Assembly: GCF_002482385.1 (NCBI RefSeq)
Contig: NZ_DLFW01000045.1
Location: forward strand, 1-64,000
Direction: 5' to 3'
Length of the DNA stretch: 64,000 nucleotides
From: Dysgonomonas sp. UBA7710
GTDB lineage: Bacteria > Bacteroidota > Bacteroidia > Bacteroidales > Dysgonomonadaceae
Position 1 is the first letter of the stretch. The number at the start of each line of letters is the position of its first letter. The position numbers and the translations under genes are program-made. The notes below the pieces were generated by a model. The model did not search any database. It was given only the letters and a program-made list of their open reading frames with translations, and was not told the origin of the DNA. Shown one piece after another: positions 35,530 through 45,705 of this stretch.

Positions 35530-38160
35530 ATGCTCAAATCACTTTTATATATACCAAGCCTCATATTTTTCAATACGTTATGGGCGGCGCAACCGATAAA
35601 CCTGCGGTGCGAACATCTCACCAACCCTTTAGGTATCGATGCCGAATCTCCACGGCTGACATGGATGCTTGATGATGGCAGACAGGGAGCTGTACAAAAA
35701 GCTTTCCGGCTCATTGTAGATACAGATTCACTGAGAATAGTCAATAATCAGGGTAGTATGTGGGACACAGGAAAGACCGACTCTGAAGATGTTATAGTCC
35801 CTTATGCAGGTAAAAAACTGGAGCCATTCACCCACTATTACTGGAAGGTAATAAGTTGGGATATGAATGGTGCGGAAAGCTCATCGCCGGTCAATTCATT
35901 CGAAACAGGAATGATGGATATCAAGAACTGGCAAGGTTCGTGGATCGGGGACGGAAGGGATATCCACTACAAGCCGGCTCCTTATTTCCGCAAAAAGTTT
36001 ATGGCAAAAAAGACAATAAAATCTGCCCGTGCGTATATAGCTGTTGCAGGACTATATGAGCTTTATATCAATGGAGAGAAAATAGGCAACCACCGCCTTG
36101 ACCCTATATATACCCGTTTTGACAGAAGAAACCTTTATGTAACTTATGATGTAACTTCTCAACTCCAGAATGGGGACAATGTCATGGGTGTGCTGCTGGG
36201 TAATGGTTGGTACAACCATCAATCCCAAGCTGTATGGGATTTTGACCGTGCCCCATGGCGTAATCGCCCTGCTTTCTGCATGGACCTCCGTATAACTTAC
36301 ACAGACGGCAGTACAGAAACTATCGTGACTGACCGGAGCTGGCGAAAATCGGGCTCTCCGGTTATCTTTAATAGCATATATACTGGCGAACATTATGATG
36401 CCAGACTTGAACAGAAAGGCTGGAGCACTCCTGGTTTTGACGATTCCGGATGGCATGGAGTAGGTTACAGAGCTGCGCCTTCTCGGGTTTTGACGTCTCA
36501 ACAACTTAGGCCCATACGGAATGTCTTGGAAATTCCGGCAAAATCGATTAAAAAGTTCGATGATACAACTTACCTCTTTGATTTCGGGCAAAATATGTCA
36601 GGCGTAACCAAGATAAGAATAACAGGAGAAGAAGGAACAGAAGTAAGAATAAAGCATGGAGAGCGGTTATATGAAAATGGACGTCTCGACATGTCTAATA
36701 TAGATGTATATTACAGAGGCGACAAAGAAAAAGATCCTTTCCAGACTGATATAATGATACTCAGTGGCAAAGGAGAGGATGAGTTTATGGCAAAATTCAA
36801 CTATAAAGGTTTCCGCTATGTGGAAATAACAAGCAACAAACCTGTTGAATTGGGTAAGAACAGCCTTACCGCCTATTTTATGCATAGCGATGTCTCTCCC
36901 GTGGGAGAAATAAAAACATCTAATCCCCTTATCGATAAATTATGGCGGGCTACAAACAATGCCTATCTGTCAAACTTGATGGGTTATCCTACCGATTGTC
37001 CGCAGCGTGAAAAAAATGGCTGGACCGGAGATGGCCATTTTGCCATAGAAACGGGTTTATATAATTTCGATGGGATAACTATATACGAAAAATGGCTTGC
37101 AGACCATCGGGATGAACAACAACCAAACGGGGTTCTACCCGACATTATACCTACCGGAGGCTGGGGATACGGAACCGACAACGGACTGGATTGGACAAGT
37201 ACTATAGCAATTATCCCTTGGAACCTTTATTTATTCTATGGAGAGAGTAAACCTCTATACGATTGTTATGATAATATAAAGCGATATGTAGATTATGTCG
37301 ATAGAAACAGTCCGGAGCATTTGTCATCCTGGGGACGTGGCGACTGGGTACCTGTTAAGTCCCGTTCTAATAAAGAATTGACTTCCTCTGTATATTTTTA
37401 TGTAGATGCCAGAATATTGGCTGATGCAGCTAAACTATTCAACAAAGAAAACGATTATCGGTATTACTCTGCATTGGCCGGGAAAATAAGAAAAGCTATA
37501 AATGACAAATACCTGAATAGAGAAACAGGTATTTATGCCGACGGATCGCAAACTGAATTAAGTGTTCCTCTGCAATGGAGAGTTGTGCCCGAAGATATGA
37601 TTCATATGGTTGCACAAAATCTGGCAAAGAAGGTTGAAGAGGCTGACTTCCATTTAGACGTGGGTGTATTAGGTGCTAAAGCGATACTTAACGCTCTGAG
37701 TGAAAACGGCTATGCTGAAACAGCCTATAAAGTGGCAGCTCAAGATACTTACCCTTCGTGGGGGTGGTGGATTGTAAACGGAGCTACAACCTTACTCGAA
37801 AACTGGGATTTAAAGGCTGAGCGTGATATATCGGATAATCACATGATGTTTGGTGAAATCGGCGGATGGTTTTTCAAAGGATTAGGCGGTATTTTTCCTG
37901 ATGTGCAGAAACCGGGATTCAAACACATAATTCTTCGCCCGAACTTTGTCAAAGAATTGACACACTTCCAGGCAGAATACAAATCTCCTTATGGAAAAAT
38001 AATCTCAAAATGGGAATGGAAGAAAAAAGATGTGATATATGAAGTTCTTATACCTGCAAACAGTACGGCAACACTCTACCTACCCGAAAATGTGAAGGGA
38101 GAGAAGGTAATGAAACTAGAAGCTGGCAAATATATCCTGAATTTGAAGGTAGTTAAATAA
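35530..38160 (+). CDS. Alpha-L-rhamnosidase, GH78
   Basis: 876 residues with a signal peptide (YIPSLIFFNTLWA). Domain order as in GH78: an N-terminal Ig-like domain (INLRCEHLTNPLGIDAESPR), a carbohydrate-binding jelly roll (about 135-300, starting WIGDGRDIHYKPAPYFRKKF), a linker sandwich, and the (alpha/alpha)6 catalytic domain (about 450-790). The signature DCPQREKNGWTGDGH (about 489-503) carries the general-acid region, and DWTSTIAIIPWNLYLFYGES follows. A C-terminal beta domain closes it. It removes terminal alpha-L-rhamnose from plant or bacterial glycans, and it is the firmest clue to the locus's substrate. Secreted or periplasmic. Confidence 0.92.
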   Translation: MLKSLLYIPSLIFFNTLWAAQPINLRCEHLTNPLGIDAESPRLTWMLDDGRQGAVQKAFRLIVDTDSLRIVNNQGSMWDTGKTDSEDVIVPYAGKKLEPFTHYYWKVISWDMNGAESSSPVNSFETGMMDIKNWQGSWIGDGRDIHYKPAPYFRKKFMAKKTIKSARAYIAVAGLYELYINGEKIGNHRLDPIYTRFDRRNLYVTYDVTSQLQNGDNVMGVLLGNGWYNHQSQAVWDFDRAPWRNRPAFCMDLRITYTDGSTETIVTDRSWRKSGSPVIFNSIYTGEHYDARLEQKGWSTPGFDDSGWHGVGYRAAPSRVLTSQQLRPIRNVLEIPAKSIKKFDDTTYLFDFGQNMSGVTKIRITGEEGTEVRIKHGERLYENGRLDMSNIDVYYRGDKEKDPFQTDIMILSGKGEDEFMAKFNYKGFRYVEITSNKPVELGKNSLTAYFMHSDVSPVGEIKTSNPLIDKLWRATNNAYLSNLMGYPTDCPQREKNGWTGDGHFAIETGLYNFDGITIYEKWLADHRDEQQPNGVLPDIIPTGGWGYGTDNGLDWTSTIAIIPWNLYLFYGESKPLYDCYDNIKRYVDYVDRNSPEHLSSWGRGDWVPVKSRSNKELTSSVYFYVDARILADAAKLFNKENDYRYYSALAGKIRKAINDKYLNRETGIYADGSQTELSVPLQWRVVPEDMIHMVAQNLAKKVEEADFHLDVGVLGAKAILNALSENGYAETAYKVAAQDTYPSWGWWIVNGATTLLENWDLKAERDISDNHMMFGEIGGWFFKGLGGIFPDVQKPGFKHIILRPNFVKELTHFQAEYKSPYGKIISKWEWKKKDVIYEVLIPANSTATLYLPENVKGEKVMKLEAGKYILNLKVVK

Positions 38161-38349
38161 TATCATACAAAGAGGTTACCTGCATTATTAAAAAATGACT
38201 AAAACCGGTATATTTAGAGATGGCAGCGAAAATCTGATTCAAAACTAATTAGAGGTAATCCCTTTATAGTCTATAGTACTGGTCTCCGCTAACCTAGGCA
38301 AGTAATATATTGACAACGAAATTTATATACAAAATACAACTCTAAAAAA

Positions 38350-40908
38350 ATGAAACAATTACAGCTAAAGCATTTTTTTGCTATTATCTTAATTTTATTC
38401 CTACCCCCTACGAGACTATGTGCATCAGAAGGAACTATACCGCCCCCGACCTTATTTGGAAGCAATATCATTAATAGATTGGATATAGAACCCGCTATTA
38501 TTCATAATGCCGGAGCAAAAAACATTTTACTTTCCGTTCCGGATCGCGAACTCAGTATCCTCATTGATTATTCAAAAGGCTCTAAAATCAGTCAATTAAA
38601 TATAAAAGGGAAAAATACATTATCTCCTGCAGGTGTTTATACAGCATTTAGTACTAGAGGAGGTGTTTTTTCTTCAGTTGATGCAGAGCAAATGAAAGTA
38701 GAAGTAGCACAGAGTATGATTAAATTAAGTAATATCATATACGGAGATAATGCCATTGAAGTAAACGAGACATGGACTTTCAGCATTACGAACAACAAAA
38801 TATTATGGAATATTGATCGCAAATACAGTACTCTTGCCAAGTTGGAAGAAACGGCATTTCCTCAATGGAACTTTGCTGATTTATCTGTATGGAAAGGTGG
38901 AATCATAGATAACGGCGGAATGGTTTGGTGTAAGTATTTATCAAACATAAATGATACATACGGAGTTCATACAGGAGGTGTTACGTTTTGGAATCCAGAG
39001 TCCGGCAATGGTTTACGTATAACGGCACAACCAAAAGATGGGAAATACATAGCCACAAAATATTCTAAAAGTGATAAAAATGAATTTACATGTACTCAAT
39101 TTGTTACAGACACAGAACTAGAACCTCGTTACAATCGGAACAGGTTTGTACACCAGAAATCGGATGTATTTGTTCCTTTCGATGTTCAGAAAGGATCTGT
39201 GTCTATTGATCTGGAAATTCAATATGTTGATTATCTTACAGACTATTCAAGAGGAAATCTGCCCGGTATAGATGCTGACGCTGTTCGTGAGCTGATGAAC
39301 ACAACAGGTAGATATGGTGTAGTCGATAATACTATCGTAGGAGCTAATGGCTGGATAACCAATTGGAAATGCTTACACGAGCCTTTCTTTTCTCAAATAG
39401 GAATGGCTCTTAATGATGAAAATTATACAAAAAATATGTCGTCGACTCTTGACGCAGAAAGAGATTATGCACTAACTGGCGAAGGACGTGTGCTATCGCG
39501 CTGGCATAATACGGACGAAGACCAAATGCCCGGTACATATAACTACAAAACAGGATATTATGAAGCCCGCTGGGGATATACTATAGATTCGCAGACTGGA
39601 TATGTAATTAATACCACCGAACAGTTTGATTTGTGTGGAGACCTAAATTGGCTACGCTCACATAAAGAAAGCTGTGAGAAAGCATTAGACTGGCTGATAA
39701 AGCGAGATTCTAATGATAACGGGATATTTGAGATGATGAATGATTATACTTCTCAAGGAATTGCCAGCGATTGGTTAGATATTGTTTGGGCTAGTTTCGA
39801 GAATGCATTTGTAAATGCACAAATGTATGAAGCTCTTAATTTATGGGCTGATTGCGAGGCAATTTTAGGAGATAGGACAAAATCAGATTATTATCGTTCG
39901 GTAGGATCAAGATTGAAAGAAAATTTTAACAAGCCTGTTAGTGAAGGAGGTTTCTGGGCTCCACAAAAGAAACAATATATATACTGGAGAGACAAAGATG
40001 GATCAGTGCATGGCGACAACTTCGTCACACCTGTAAATTTTGCTGTCATAGCATTTGAATTATGTGATGACGAGAAAAGGATTAAGATAATTTTAGATGA
40101 AGTAGAGAAGAGAACAGCTGCTGAAAATCTTTTCCATTGGCCTCTATGCTTTGACTCTTACCAAAAAGAGGAGGTTGCTGCCAGTCAGAAGGCATTCCCT
40201 ACTTATGAAAATGGAGATATTTTTCCGACATGGGGATATTTGGGAGTAAGATCTTATGTGGGATATAAAAAGGATATTGCACTTAAATATATCAAGAATA
40301 TTCTGAAACAGTATAAAGAAGATGGGTTATCATCTCAGCGATATTCCAGAACTACTCAAAAGGGTTTAGGCAGTGATATTCTGGCTGGAATTTGTACCAG
40401 CGTTACAGCTCTTTATAGGGATATATATGGAATACGACCAAAGTGGAACAGAATGGGACTCGAGCCTAATATGCTAAAAGAACTTGATGGAACAGAGTTC
40501 AATTATAAACTTCGCGGAACAGATTATAATCTAAAACTTAATGTCAATGATTATACTATGTCAACAAATAAATTTAAGATAAAGAGTAAGAGCTATTTTG
40601 GAGCAGATATGTCAGACTTATCACTCATATTCTTCCCTAATAATGAAGACTCTATGACATTAACAATCGTTGCGGAATCGGGTATCCCAATCAATATGGA
40701 GATTGTAGAATGGAAATCTGATACATATTCATGGAAAATTTCATCTCTAGATAATTATGAATTCCGTCTAACGGGTCTCGAACCGGATATAATTTATACA
40801 TATTCAATTGATGGTAAAGCCCAAAATATTAGGGCGGAAGATAATGGCTCCATTTTCATAAGCCATCATTGCATAAATCCAACAAAGTTTAGTATAAAGA
40901 GAATGTGA
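38350..40908 (+). CDS. Secreted six-hairpin glycosidase-like protein
   Basis: 852 residues with a signal peptide (FFAIILILFLPPTRLCA). An N-terminal beta domain (about 40-290) precedes an (alpha/alpha)6-type region (about 300-700: NGWITNWKCLHEPFFSQIGM, QTGYVINTTEQFDLCGDLNW, WDSNDNG-like KRDSNDNGIFEMMNDY, ASDWLDIVWASFENAFVNAQ, TPVNFAVIAFELC, YGIRPKWNRMGLEPNM). A C-terminal beta domain follows. This resembles GH78, GH106, GH63 and amylo-glucosidase-type barrels, but I cannot place it in one family. Acidic residues in the DxxxDW and ENGDIFPTW stretches are candidates for catalysis. Codon use is more A/T-rich than in the rhamnosidase gene. It is the last gene of the locus. Confidence 0.55.
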   Translation: MKQLQLKHFFAIILILFLPPTRLCASEGTIPPPTLFGSNIINRLDIEPAIIHNAGAKNILLSVPDRELSILIDYSKGSKISQLNIKGKNTLSPAGVYTAFSTRGGVFSSVDAEQMKVEVAQSMIKLSNIIYGDNAIEVNETWTFSITNNKILWNIDRKYSTLAKLEETAFPQWNFADLSVWKGGIIDNGGMVWCKYLSNINDTYGVHTGGVTFWNPESGNGLRITAQPKDGKYIATKYSKSDKNEFTCTQFVTDTELEPRYNRNRFVHQKSDVFVPFDVQKGSVSIDLEIQYVDYLTDYSRGNLPGIDADAVRELMNTTGRYGVVDNTIVGANGWITNWKCLHEPFFSQIGMALNDENYTKNMSSTLDAERDYALTGEGRVLSRWHNTDEDQMPGTYNYKTGYYEARWGYTIDSQTGYVINTTEQFDLCGDLNWLRSHKESCEKALDWLIKRDSNDNGIFEMMNDYTSQGIASDWLDIVWASFENAFVNAQMYEALNLWADCEAILGDRTKSDYYRSVGSRLKENFNKPVSEGGFWAPQKKQYIYWRDKDGSVHGDNFVTPVNFAVIAFELCDDEKRIKIILDEVEKRTAAENLFHWPLCFDSYQKEEVAASQKAFPTYENGDIFPTWGYLGVRSYVGYKKDIALKYIKNILKQYKEDGLSSQRYSRTTQKGLGSDILAGICTSVTALYRDIYGIRPKWNRMGLEPNMLKELDGTEFNYKLRGTDYNLKLNVNDYTMSTNKFKIKSKSYFGADMSDLSLIFFPNNEDSMTLTIVAESGIPINMEIVEWKSDTYSWKISSLDNYEFRLTGLEPDIIYTYSIDGKAQNIRAEDNGSIFISHHCINPTKFSIKRM

Positions 40909-41362
40909 TTTCTTGGGTTTTAGTATACAAACTAAATATTTCAATGTACATATTCTCTCTCTTATACAAAAAGTTCTCTTCTGCTTTTCGTCTAAACGAG
41001 AGCAATAACAGAAACTATGGGCCTGTTAATAACTTCGTCTAAATGTCAACCACAAGGTTGAAGTATTATCATATAAATTCTTTCAGATTTCCCTCACCCC
41101 AAAAAATGAGGGAGTTTGAAAGAATTTCTCGTTTTATAGGTTCACTCTTTCTCCAAAGATAATTATGAAGTCTTTAGTTTTAACTCCATCACGGTAAGGT
41201 TATTGTGCTGATTGTGTGGCTTTTCTTCTATTTTGGGGATTTATCTTTTTATTGGTCGGTTAACCTGTTAATATGTATGTCACGCCTGTGTTGCGAATTT
41301 TAGATATGATAGAAGCCTATAAAAAAGACAGACTTTAAACTTAGTATAACAAAGTCTGTGGG
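40909..41362. other. Intergenic region with a long hairpin at 41075-41127
   Basis: No gene is visible. AAATTCTTTCAGATTTCCCT (41075-41094, extended by CA) pairs with TGAGGGAG and TTTGAAAGAATTT (41106-41127) with a small bulge, forming a stem of about 20 bp. It could end transcription of the polysaccharide locus, although no long T run follows. Confidence 0.5.
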
Positions 41363-42700
41363 TTACAGTTTATATTCCTCTATTTTACGATACAATGTTG
41401 CGACCCCGATTTTGAGAATTCTGGCTGCCTCAGTCTTATTTCCTTTTGTATAATCCAAAATCTTCTTGATATGCAGCTTTTCGATATCACATAATGCCAT
41501 AGTCGTTATAAGATCGGAGGTATCTGTGTCAGGATATTGTATCTCCAAAGGTAATGTCTCGATGCTTAAAGAGTTATTATCTGTTAGAATTACACTTCGT
41601 TCTATGACATTCCTTAATTCCCTTATATTCCCTTTCCAGTTGTTTTGTTCCAATAGTTTTAAATAATCCTGAGAAATTGTATTGATTCTTTTGTTGGATT
41701 TAGTTGCAAACAGATTTACAAATTCACTTACAAATAATTTTATGTCTGAAATGCGTTCTCTTAGAGGCGGTAAATGTATCTGGAATACAGATAAGCGATA
41801 AAATAAATCACGGCGGAAATGTTCCGTCTCAATTTCTTTTTCTAAAATCCGGTTTGTTGCGGCAATGATCCTTACATCTACCTTTTGGGATTTGGTTTCC
41901 CCTATTTTTAAAAACTCTTTCGTTTCTAGTACTCTTAATATTTTAGCCTGTAAATTAACCGGCATTTCTCCGATCTCGTCCAGAAAGATAGTACCCTCGT
42001 GAGCCTCTTCAAAAAGCCCTTTCTTATCTTTTAAAGCCCCTGTAAACGCTCCTGCTTTGTGTCCGAATAACTCACTTTCCAATAATTCTTTACTAAATGC
42101 AGAACAATTGATCGCGACAAAAGGCTTATTCTTTCGCTGGCTTCCGTAGTGTATCGATTGGGCAAATACTTCTTTACCTGTGCCTGTTTCTCCGGTTAAT
42201 AATACAGTCGCATCTGTTTGCGCTACTTTTCGACCCATTTCTATAGCGGAAAGAATAGGGACAGATCTCCCTATAATATTATCAAAAGAATATTTTTGCT
42301 CAATTTTCATTTCCAGCTGGCTAACCCGTTTCGATAATTCTACTTTATCCAATGCTCTGTATACCAAAGGTATTATCCGATTGTTATCATCGCCTTTTGT
42401 TATGTAATCGAAAGCTCCGTTTTTTATAGCCTGAACACCATCTGGTATATTCCCATATGCGGTCAGAAGTATAATCTCAGCCAGAGGCTGTATTCTTTTC
42501 ATTTGGGGAATCAGTTCAACACCGTTAGCATCAGGTAGCTTGACATCACAAATGACAACATCGAAATCCTGTTTTTCTAATAATTTTAACCCTGCTGTTG
42601 CATTCTCTGCCTGAGATACTTCTATCTTTTCAAGCTCAATGATCCGGGCCATCAGCTTACGAAGTTTTTCTTCATCGTCAATCAATAATATCTTTTTCAT
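41363..42700 (-). CDS. Sigma-54-dependent response regulator (NtrC/AtoC type), partner of the kdp system
   Basis: 445 residues starting at MKKILLIDDEEK; the open frame extends upstream but lacks family sequence there. The receiver domain (1-120) has phosphoacceptor Asp52 (VVICDVKLPDANG) and Lys in the FDYITKGDD region. The AAA+ domain (about 145-375) has Walker A GETGTGKE, the sigma-54 contact loop GAFTGA, Walker B EGTIFLDEIGEM and RRDLFYRLSVFQIHLPPLRER. A Fis-type HTH is at the C terminus (GNKTEAARILKIGVATLYRK). It overlaps the kinase gene by 23 bp. By position it replaces KdpE, and it probably activates the -24/-12 promoter in front of kdpF. Confidence 0.9.
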   Translation of the reverse strand: MKKILLIDDEEKLRKLMARIIELEKIEVSQAENATAGLKLLEKQDFDVVICDVKLPDANGVELIPQMKRIQPLAEIILLTAYGNIPDGVQAIKNGAFDYITKGDDNNRIIPLVYRALDKVELSKRVSQLEMKIEQKYSFDNIIGRSVPILSAIEMGRKVAQTDATVLLTGETGTGKEVFAQSIHYGSQRKNKPFVAINCSAFSKELLESELFGHKAGAFTGALKDKKGLFEEAHEGTIFLDEIGEMPVNLQAKILRVLETKEFLKIGETKSQKVDVRIIAATNRILEKEIETEHFRRDLFYRLSVFQIHLPPLRERISDIKLFVSEFVNLFATKSNKRINTISQDYLKLLEQNNWKGNIRELRNVIERSVILTDNNSLSIETLPLEIQYPDTDTSDLITTMALCDIEKLHIKKILDYTKGNKTEAARILKIGVATLYRKIEEYKL

Positions 42701-44444
42701 CCTGGTCTCTTTTTTTAATTTTATTATAAGGGATAATAAAGAAGAATGTACTTCCCATACCGGGGGCGCTATCCACATCTATTGTTCCTCCCTGTGTCTC
42801 TATAAATTCTTTACTGATAGCCAGCCCCAGCCCTGATCCCGATTTTAAACTTCCCGGTATTTGAAAATAACGCTCAAATATTTTTTTCTTATATCTGGAA
42901 TCGATTCCTTTCCCAAAATCCTTTACGGAGAATAAAGCTCCTTTATTTTCTTTTTTCAAAGAAACAAGAATTTCACCATCTTCCATCGAATAACGGATGG
43001 CATTAGTCAGGAAATTAATAAGAACCCATGCTGTTTTTTCTGCATCGGCGACAATATCGGGAATATCAGATTCCATATCCACCTGAAGTTTTATTTTCTT
43101 TTGCTCTGCCTGTAGTTTTATCGTATCAATAGCATATCTGACTATAAGTCCGGGATCTGTCGCCTGAATATTCAATTGAATATTTCCTGTTTCTACCTGA
43201 GACATATTCAGTAGTTCTCCGGTGATTTGTAAAAGTCGTGTACTGTCTTCTTTTATACCGTCTATTAGTTGTTTTTGTTCATCGTTCAGCAATCCGGTTT
43301 CGTTGTGTTCGAGCAATTGTGTACTCATCTTTATCGAAGATATAGGAGTCTTCAGTTCGTGCGATATAGTAGCGATAAAGTTCGTCTTAGCCGAGTCCAG
43401 TTCTTTGAAAATAGTGATATTCTTTAACAGGATAACATAGCCGATTAGTTCAGTTATATTTTCTCCTGTTTTATTAATTTCTATATGGATGATTTCTTTT
43501 TCAAAATAAGATTGCTTATCATCAGAGAATATCTTTAACGGTGCCTCGTCTTTTTTTGTCGAAGGATTAATCAGATCAACAATAAGTGTACGGATCAGAT
43601 CATTAGTGACAGCGATATCCTGAACCGGTTTATTTAAAATCTCATTGCGGGACAGTCCTGTTATTTTTAATGCTTCATCGTTGATGAAAATAATAACTTT
43701 ATTCTCATCAAGCCCGATAACAGGATCATGCATATTATTGATAAGCGTTTCAACCCGTTTCTTTTCCTTGAGTATTTTTTCGAGTCTGCTGTTTGAATAT
43801 TCTTCCAGTTTTTCAGCCATTATATTGAAAGATTTAGCCAGATCCCCATATTCGTTATGGCTTTCATAGTTGAGACGTTGCCGGTAATTCTGATTGGCTA
43901 TTTCTCTTATACTTTCGGTCAATTGAAGGATTGGGTTCGCTATGTTCCCGGGTAGTTTGACGAGCAGAACGAAAGCAATAAGAAAACACAAAGCTCCTGT
44001 TATAATGATCCAGATAATGGCATTCTCTGCGGTATTATTTGCTATCTTACTCTTTTGAACAATAGCATCCATATTGAGTTTCATTAAAGTAGCAATATCC
44101 CTTCGTATTATGACCTTGAGGCTGTCATTTCCTGTATCATGCTTCAAATACGAAAAAAGGTTTGAAATCTGTAATGTTATATCAGATTCTCCTATTTCGG
44201 TTTCATTTTTCAGTTGCTTTTTTAAATTTGCTTCAAATGCGGATACGGCTCCCGGATCAGTTTTCATTTCATCCAAAGCAAGCAACATATTACGGGAATA
44301 TTCCAATGTATTGTAATTGGCTATAAGTATATTTCCGGTATCTTTCCTCAGTCCATTGATATACCAGATGCTAACGCCAGCCAATACTATAATCAGGCAG
44401 AAAAGCAATCCTACTCCGGATGTTAATTTGGTTTTTATTTTCAT
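42678..44444 (-). CDS. Membrane sensor histidine kinase (HAMP-PAS-HisKA-HATPase) of the kdp system
   Basis: 588 residues. Two transmembrane helices (about 8-28 and 148-170) enclose a helical periplasmic domain. Then come HAMP (about 172-225), PAS (VETLINNMHDPVIGLDENKVIIFIN, to about 345), the HisKA H-box ATISHELKTPISS, and HATPase with LINFLTNAIRYSM, FSVKDFGKGID and GSGLGLAISKEF. It lacks the four-helix membrane domain and the KdpD/USP parts of classical KdpD, which are encoded separately by the preceding gene (4-bp overlap). It probably phosphorylates the sigma-54 activator downstream. Confidence 0.88.
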   Translation of the reverse strand: MKIKTKLTSGVGLLFCLIIVLAGVSIWYINGLRKDTGNILIANYNTLEYSRNMLLALDEMKTDPGAVSAFEANLKKQLKNETEIGESDITLQISNLFSYLKHDTGNDSLKVIIRRDIATLMKLNMDAIVQKSKIANNTAENAIIWIIITGALCFLIAFVLLVKLPGNIANPILQLTESIREIANQNYRQRLNYESHNEYGDLAKSFNIMAEKLEEYSNSRLEKILKEKKRVETLINNMHDPVIGLDENKVIIFINDEALKITGLSRNEILNKPVQDIAVTNDLIRTLIVDLINPSTKKDEAPLKIFSDDKQSYFEKEIIHIEINKTGENITELIGYVILLKNITIFKELDSAKTNFIATISHELKTPISSIKMSTQLLEHNETGLLNDEQKQLIDGIKEDSTRLLQITGELLNMSQVETGNIQLNIQATDPGLIVRYAIDTIKLQAEQKKIKLQVDMESDIPDIVADAEKTAWVLINFLTNAIRYSMEDGEILVSLKKENKGALFSVKDFGKGIDSRYKKKIFERYFQIPGSLKSGSGLGLAISKEFIETQGGTIDVDSAPGMGSTFFFIIPYNKIKKRDQDEKDIID

Positions 44445-45565
44445 GACAGAATAATTATATCTATACCTTCTTTCTTTAATTCACTTAATATCTTCTTATA
44501 TGTGGCGACATATAATAGCATACGCCATCTGCTAATGTAAGGCATTCCGATACAGACTGTAGATACATTTTTCTTAATAGCTTGTTCCAAAATAGCTTTC
44601 GGTATATTTTTATGCTTTAATTGTATTACCTGCCCTCCTAATTCAACAGCCATCTTGAAACTGTTTATTAATTTCCGCTGGCTGTCCAAGGCTATCTTAT
44701 CAACTTCCTCCTGGGGTGTCTGTACATATAGCACATACCATTCGCCGCTGTAATAACTGGCCAGACGGGCGGTTTTACGGATTATGTTATTGGCTTTCTT
44801 GCCATTACTACCTATACATGCCATAAAGTTTTTATGTAGTCCTGACTGAGATGAAAATGTTTCATCATCAGCTTTTTTCAGTACATGGCTCGCTACCTCT
44901 TTTAAGGCAAGTTCACGTAAGCGAAGTATATGTTCGGTCTTAAAGAAGTTGGTTAACGCAGCCTGTATCTTATCAAACGGATATATTTTCCCATCTTTAA
45001 GCCGGGTCACCAGATCATCTTCAGACAGGTCAATATTTACAACTTCATCCGCCATAGCTACAACCCGGTCGGGAATACGTTCACTGACTTCTATGCCTGT
45101 AATTTTTCTTACCTCCTCATTCAACCCCTCTATATGCTGGACATTTACTGCACTTATCACATTAATGCCGGCTTCGAGTATCTCAAGTATATCCTGCCAT
45201 CGTTTTTCGTTCTTGCTACCCTCTATATTGGTATGAGCCAGTTCATCTACAATCACGGCCTCGGGACGTAAATTTATAACAGCCTGCACATCCAGTTCTT
45301 CCAGTTCTTTGCCTTTATAAAAGATTTTCCGTCTGGGAATCACAGGTATTCCATTCAATAACGCTACAGTTTCCCGTCTGTTGTGAGTTTCAATGTATCC
45401 GATTTTGACATCTACACCTCCTTCCAGAAGGATATGTGCTTCCTGCAACATCCTGTAAGTTTTGCCGACCCCGGCAATCATTCCTATATATAATTTGAAT
45501 TTACCTCTTTTCGATTGTTTTATCAAATTGAGAAAATATTCAGCGTTTTTTCTATCCTCATCCAT
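44441..45565 (-). CDS. Stand-alone KdpD sensor domain with universal-stress domain
   Basis: 374 residues. The N-terminal KdpD domain (about 20-230) has its P-loop GMIAGVGKTYRML, RRETVALLNGIPVIPRR, VIVDELAHTN and VNVQHIEGLNEEV. A universal-stress-protein (USP-like) domain follows (about 248-374). The membrane domain and the histidine kinase of full-length KdpD are absent, so this is a soluble regulatory module; in family terms it senses K+ or cyclic-di-nucleotide/ATP state. It overlaps the start of the histidine-kinase gene by 4 bp, which argues for a split KdpD acting with that kinase. The kdpC end lies 574 bp upstream, across a repeat element. Confidence 0.88.
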   Translation of the reverse strand: MDEDRKNAEYFLNLIKQSKRGKFKLYIGMIAGVGKTYRMLQEAHILLEGGVDVKIGYIETHNRRETVALLNGIPVIPRRKIFYKGKELEELDVQAVINLRPEAVIVDELAHTNIEGSKNEKRWQDILEILEAGINVISAVNVQHIEGLNEEVRKITGIEVSERIPDRVVAMADEVVNIDLSEDDLVTRLKDGKIYPFDKIQAALTNFFKTEHILRLRELALKEVASHVLKKADDETFSSQSGLHKNFMACIGSNGKKANNIIRKTARLASYYSGEWYVLYVQTPQEEVDKIALDSQRKLINSFKMAVELGGQVIQLKHKNIPKAILEQAIKKNVSTVCIGMPYISRWRMLLYVATYKKILSELKKEGIDIIILS

Positions 45566-45705
45566 CGTTTAGTACGATCTTCAAATTAGTTCTTAAATAC
45601 TTAGTATAAAAACAATCTGCTTTAAAAGTAGTTTTTTATATAAAATAAAAGTATAAAAATATCAGTAAACAGTAAATTCAATTAGCAAATGGCATTACAA
45701 TTATC

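Noticed and set aside
42701..42778. Longer N terminus for the sigma-54 regulator
   Set aside because: Receiver domains start at MKKILLIDDEE; the upstream residues only reflect the overlapping kinase gene.
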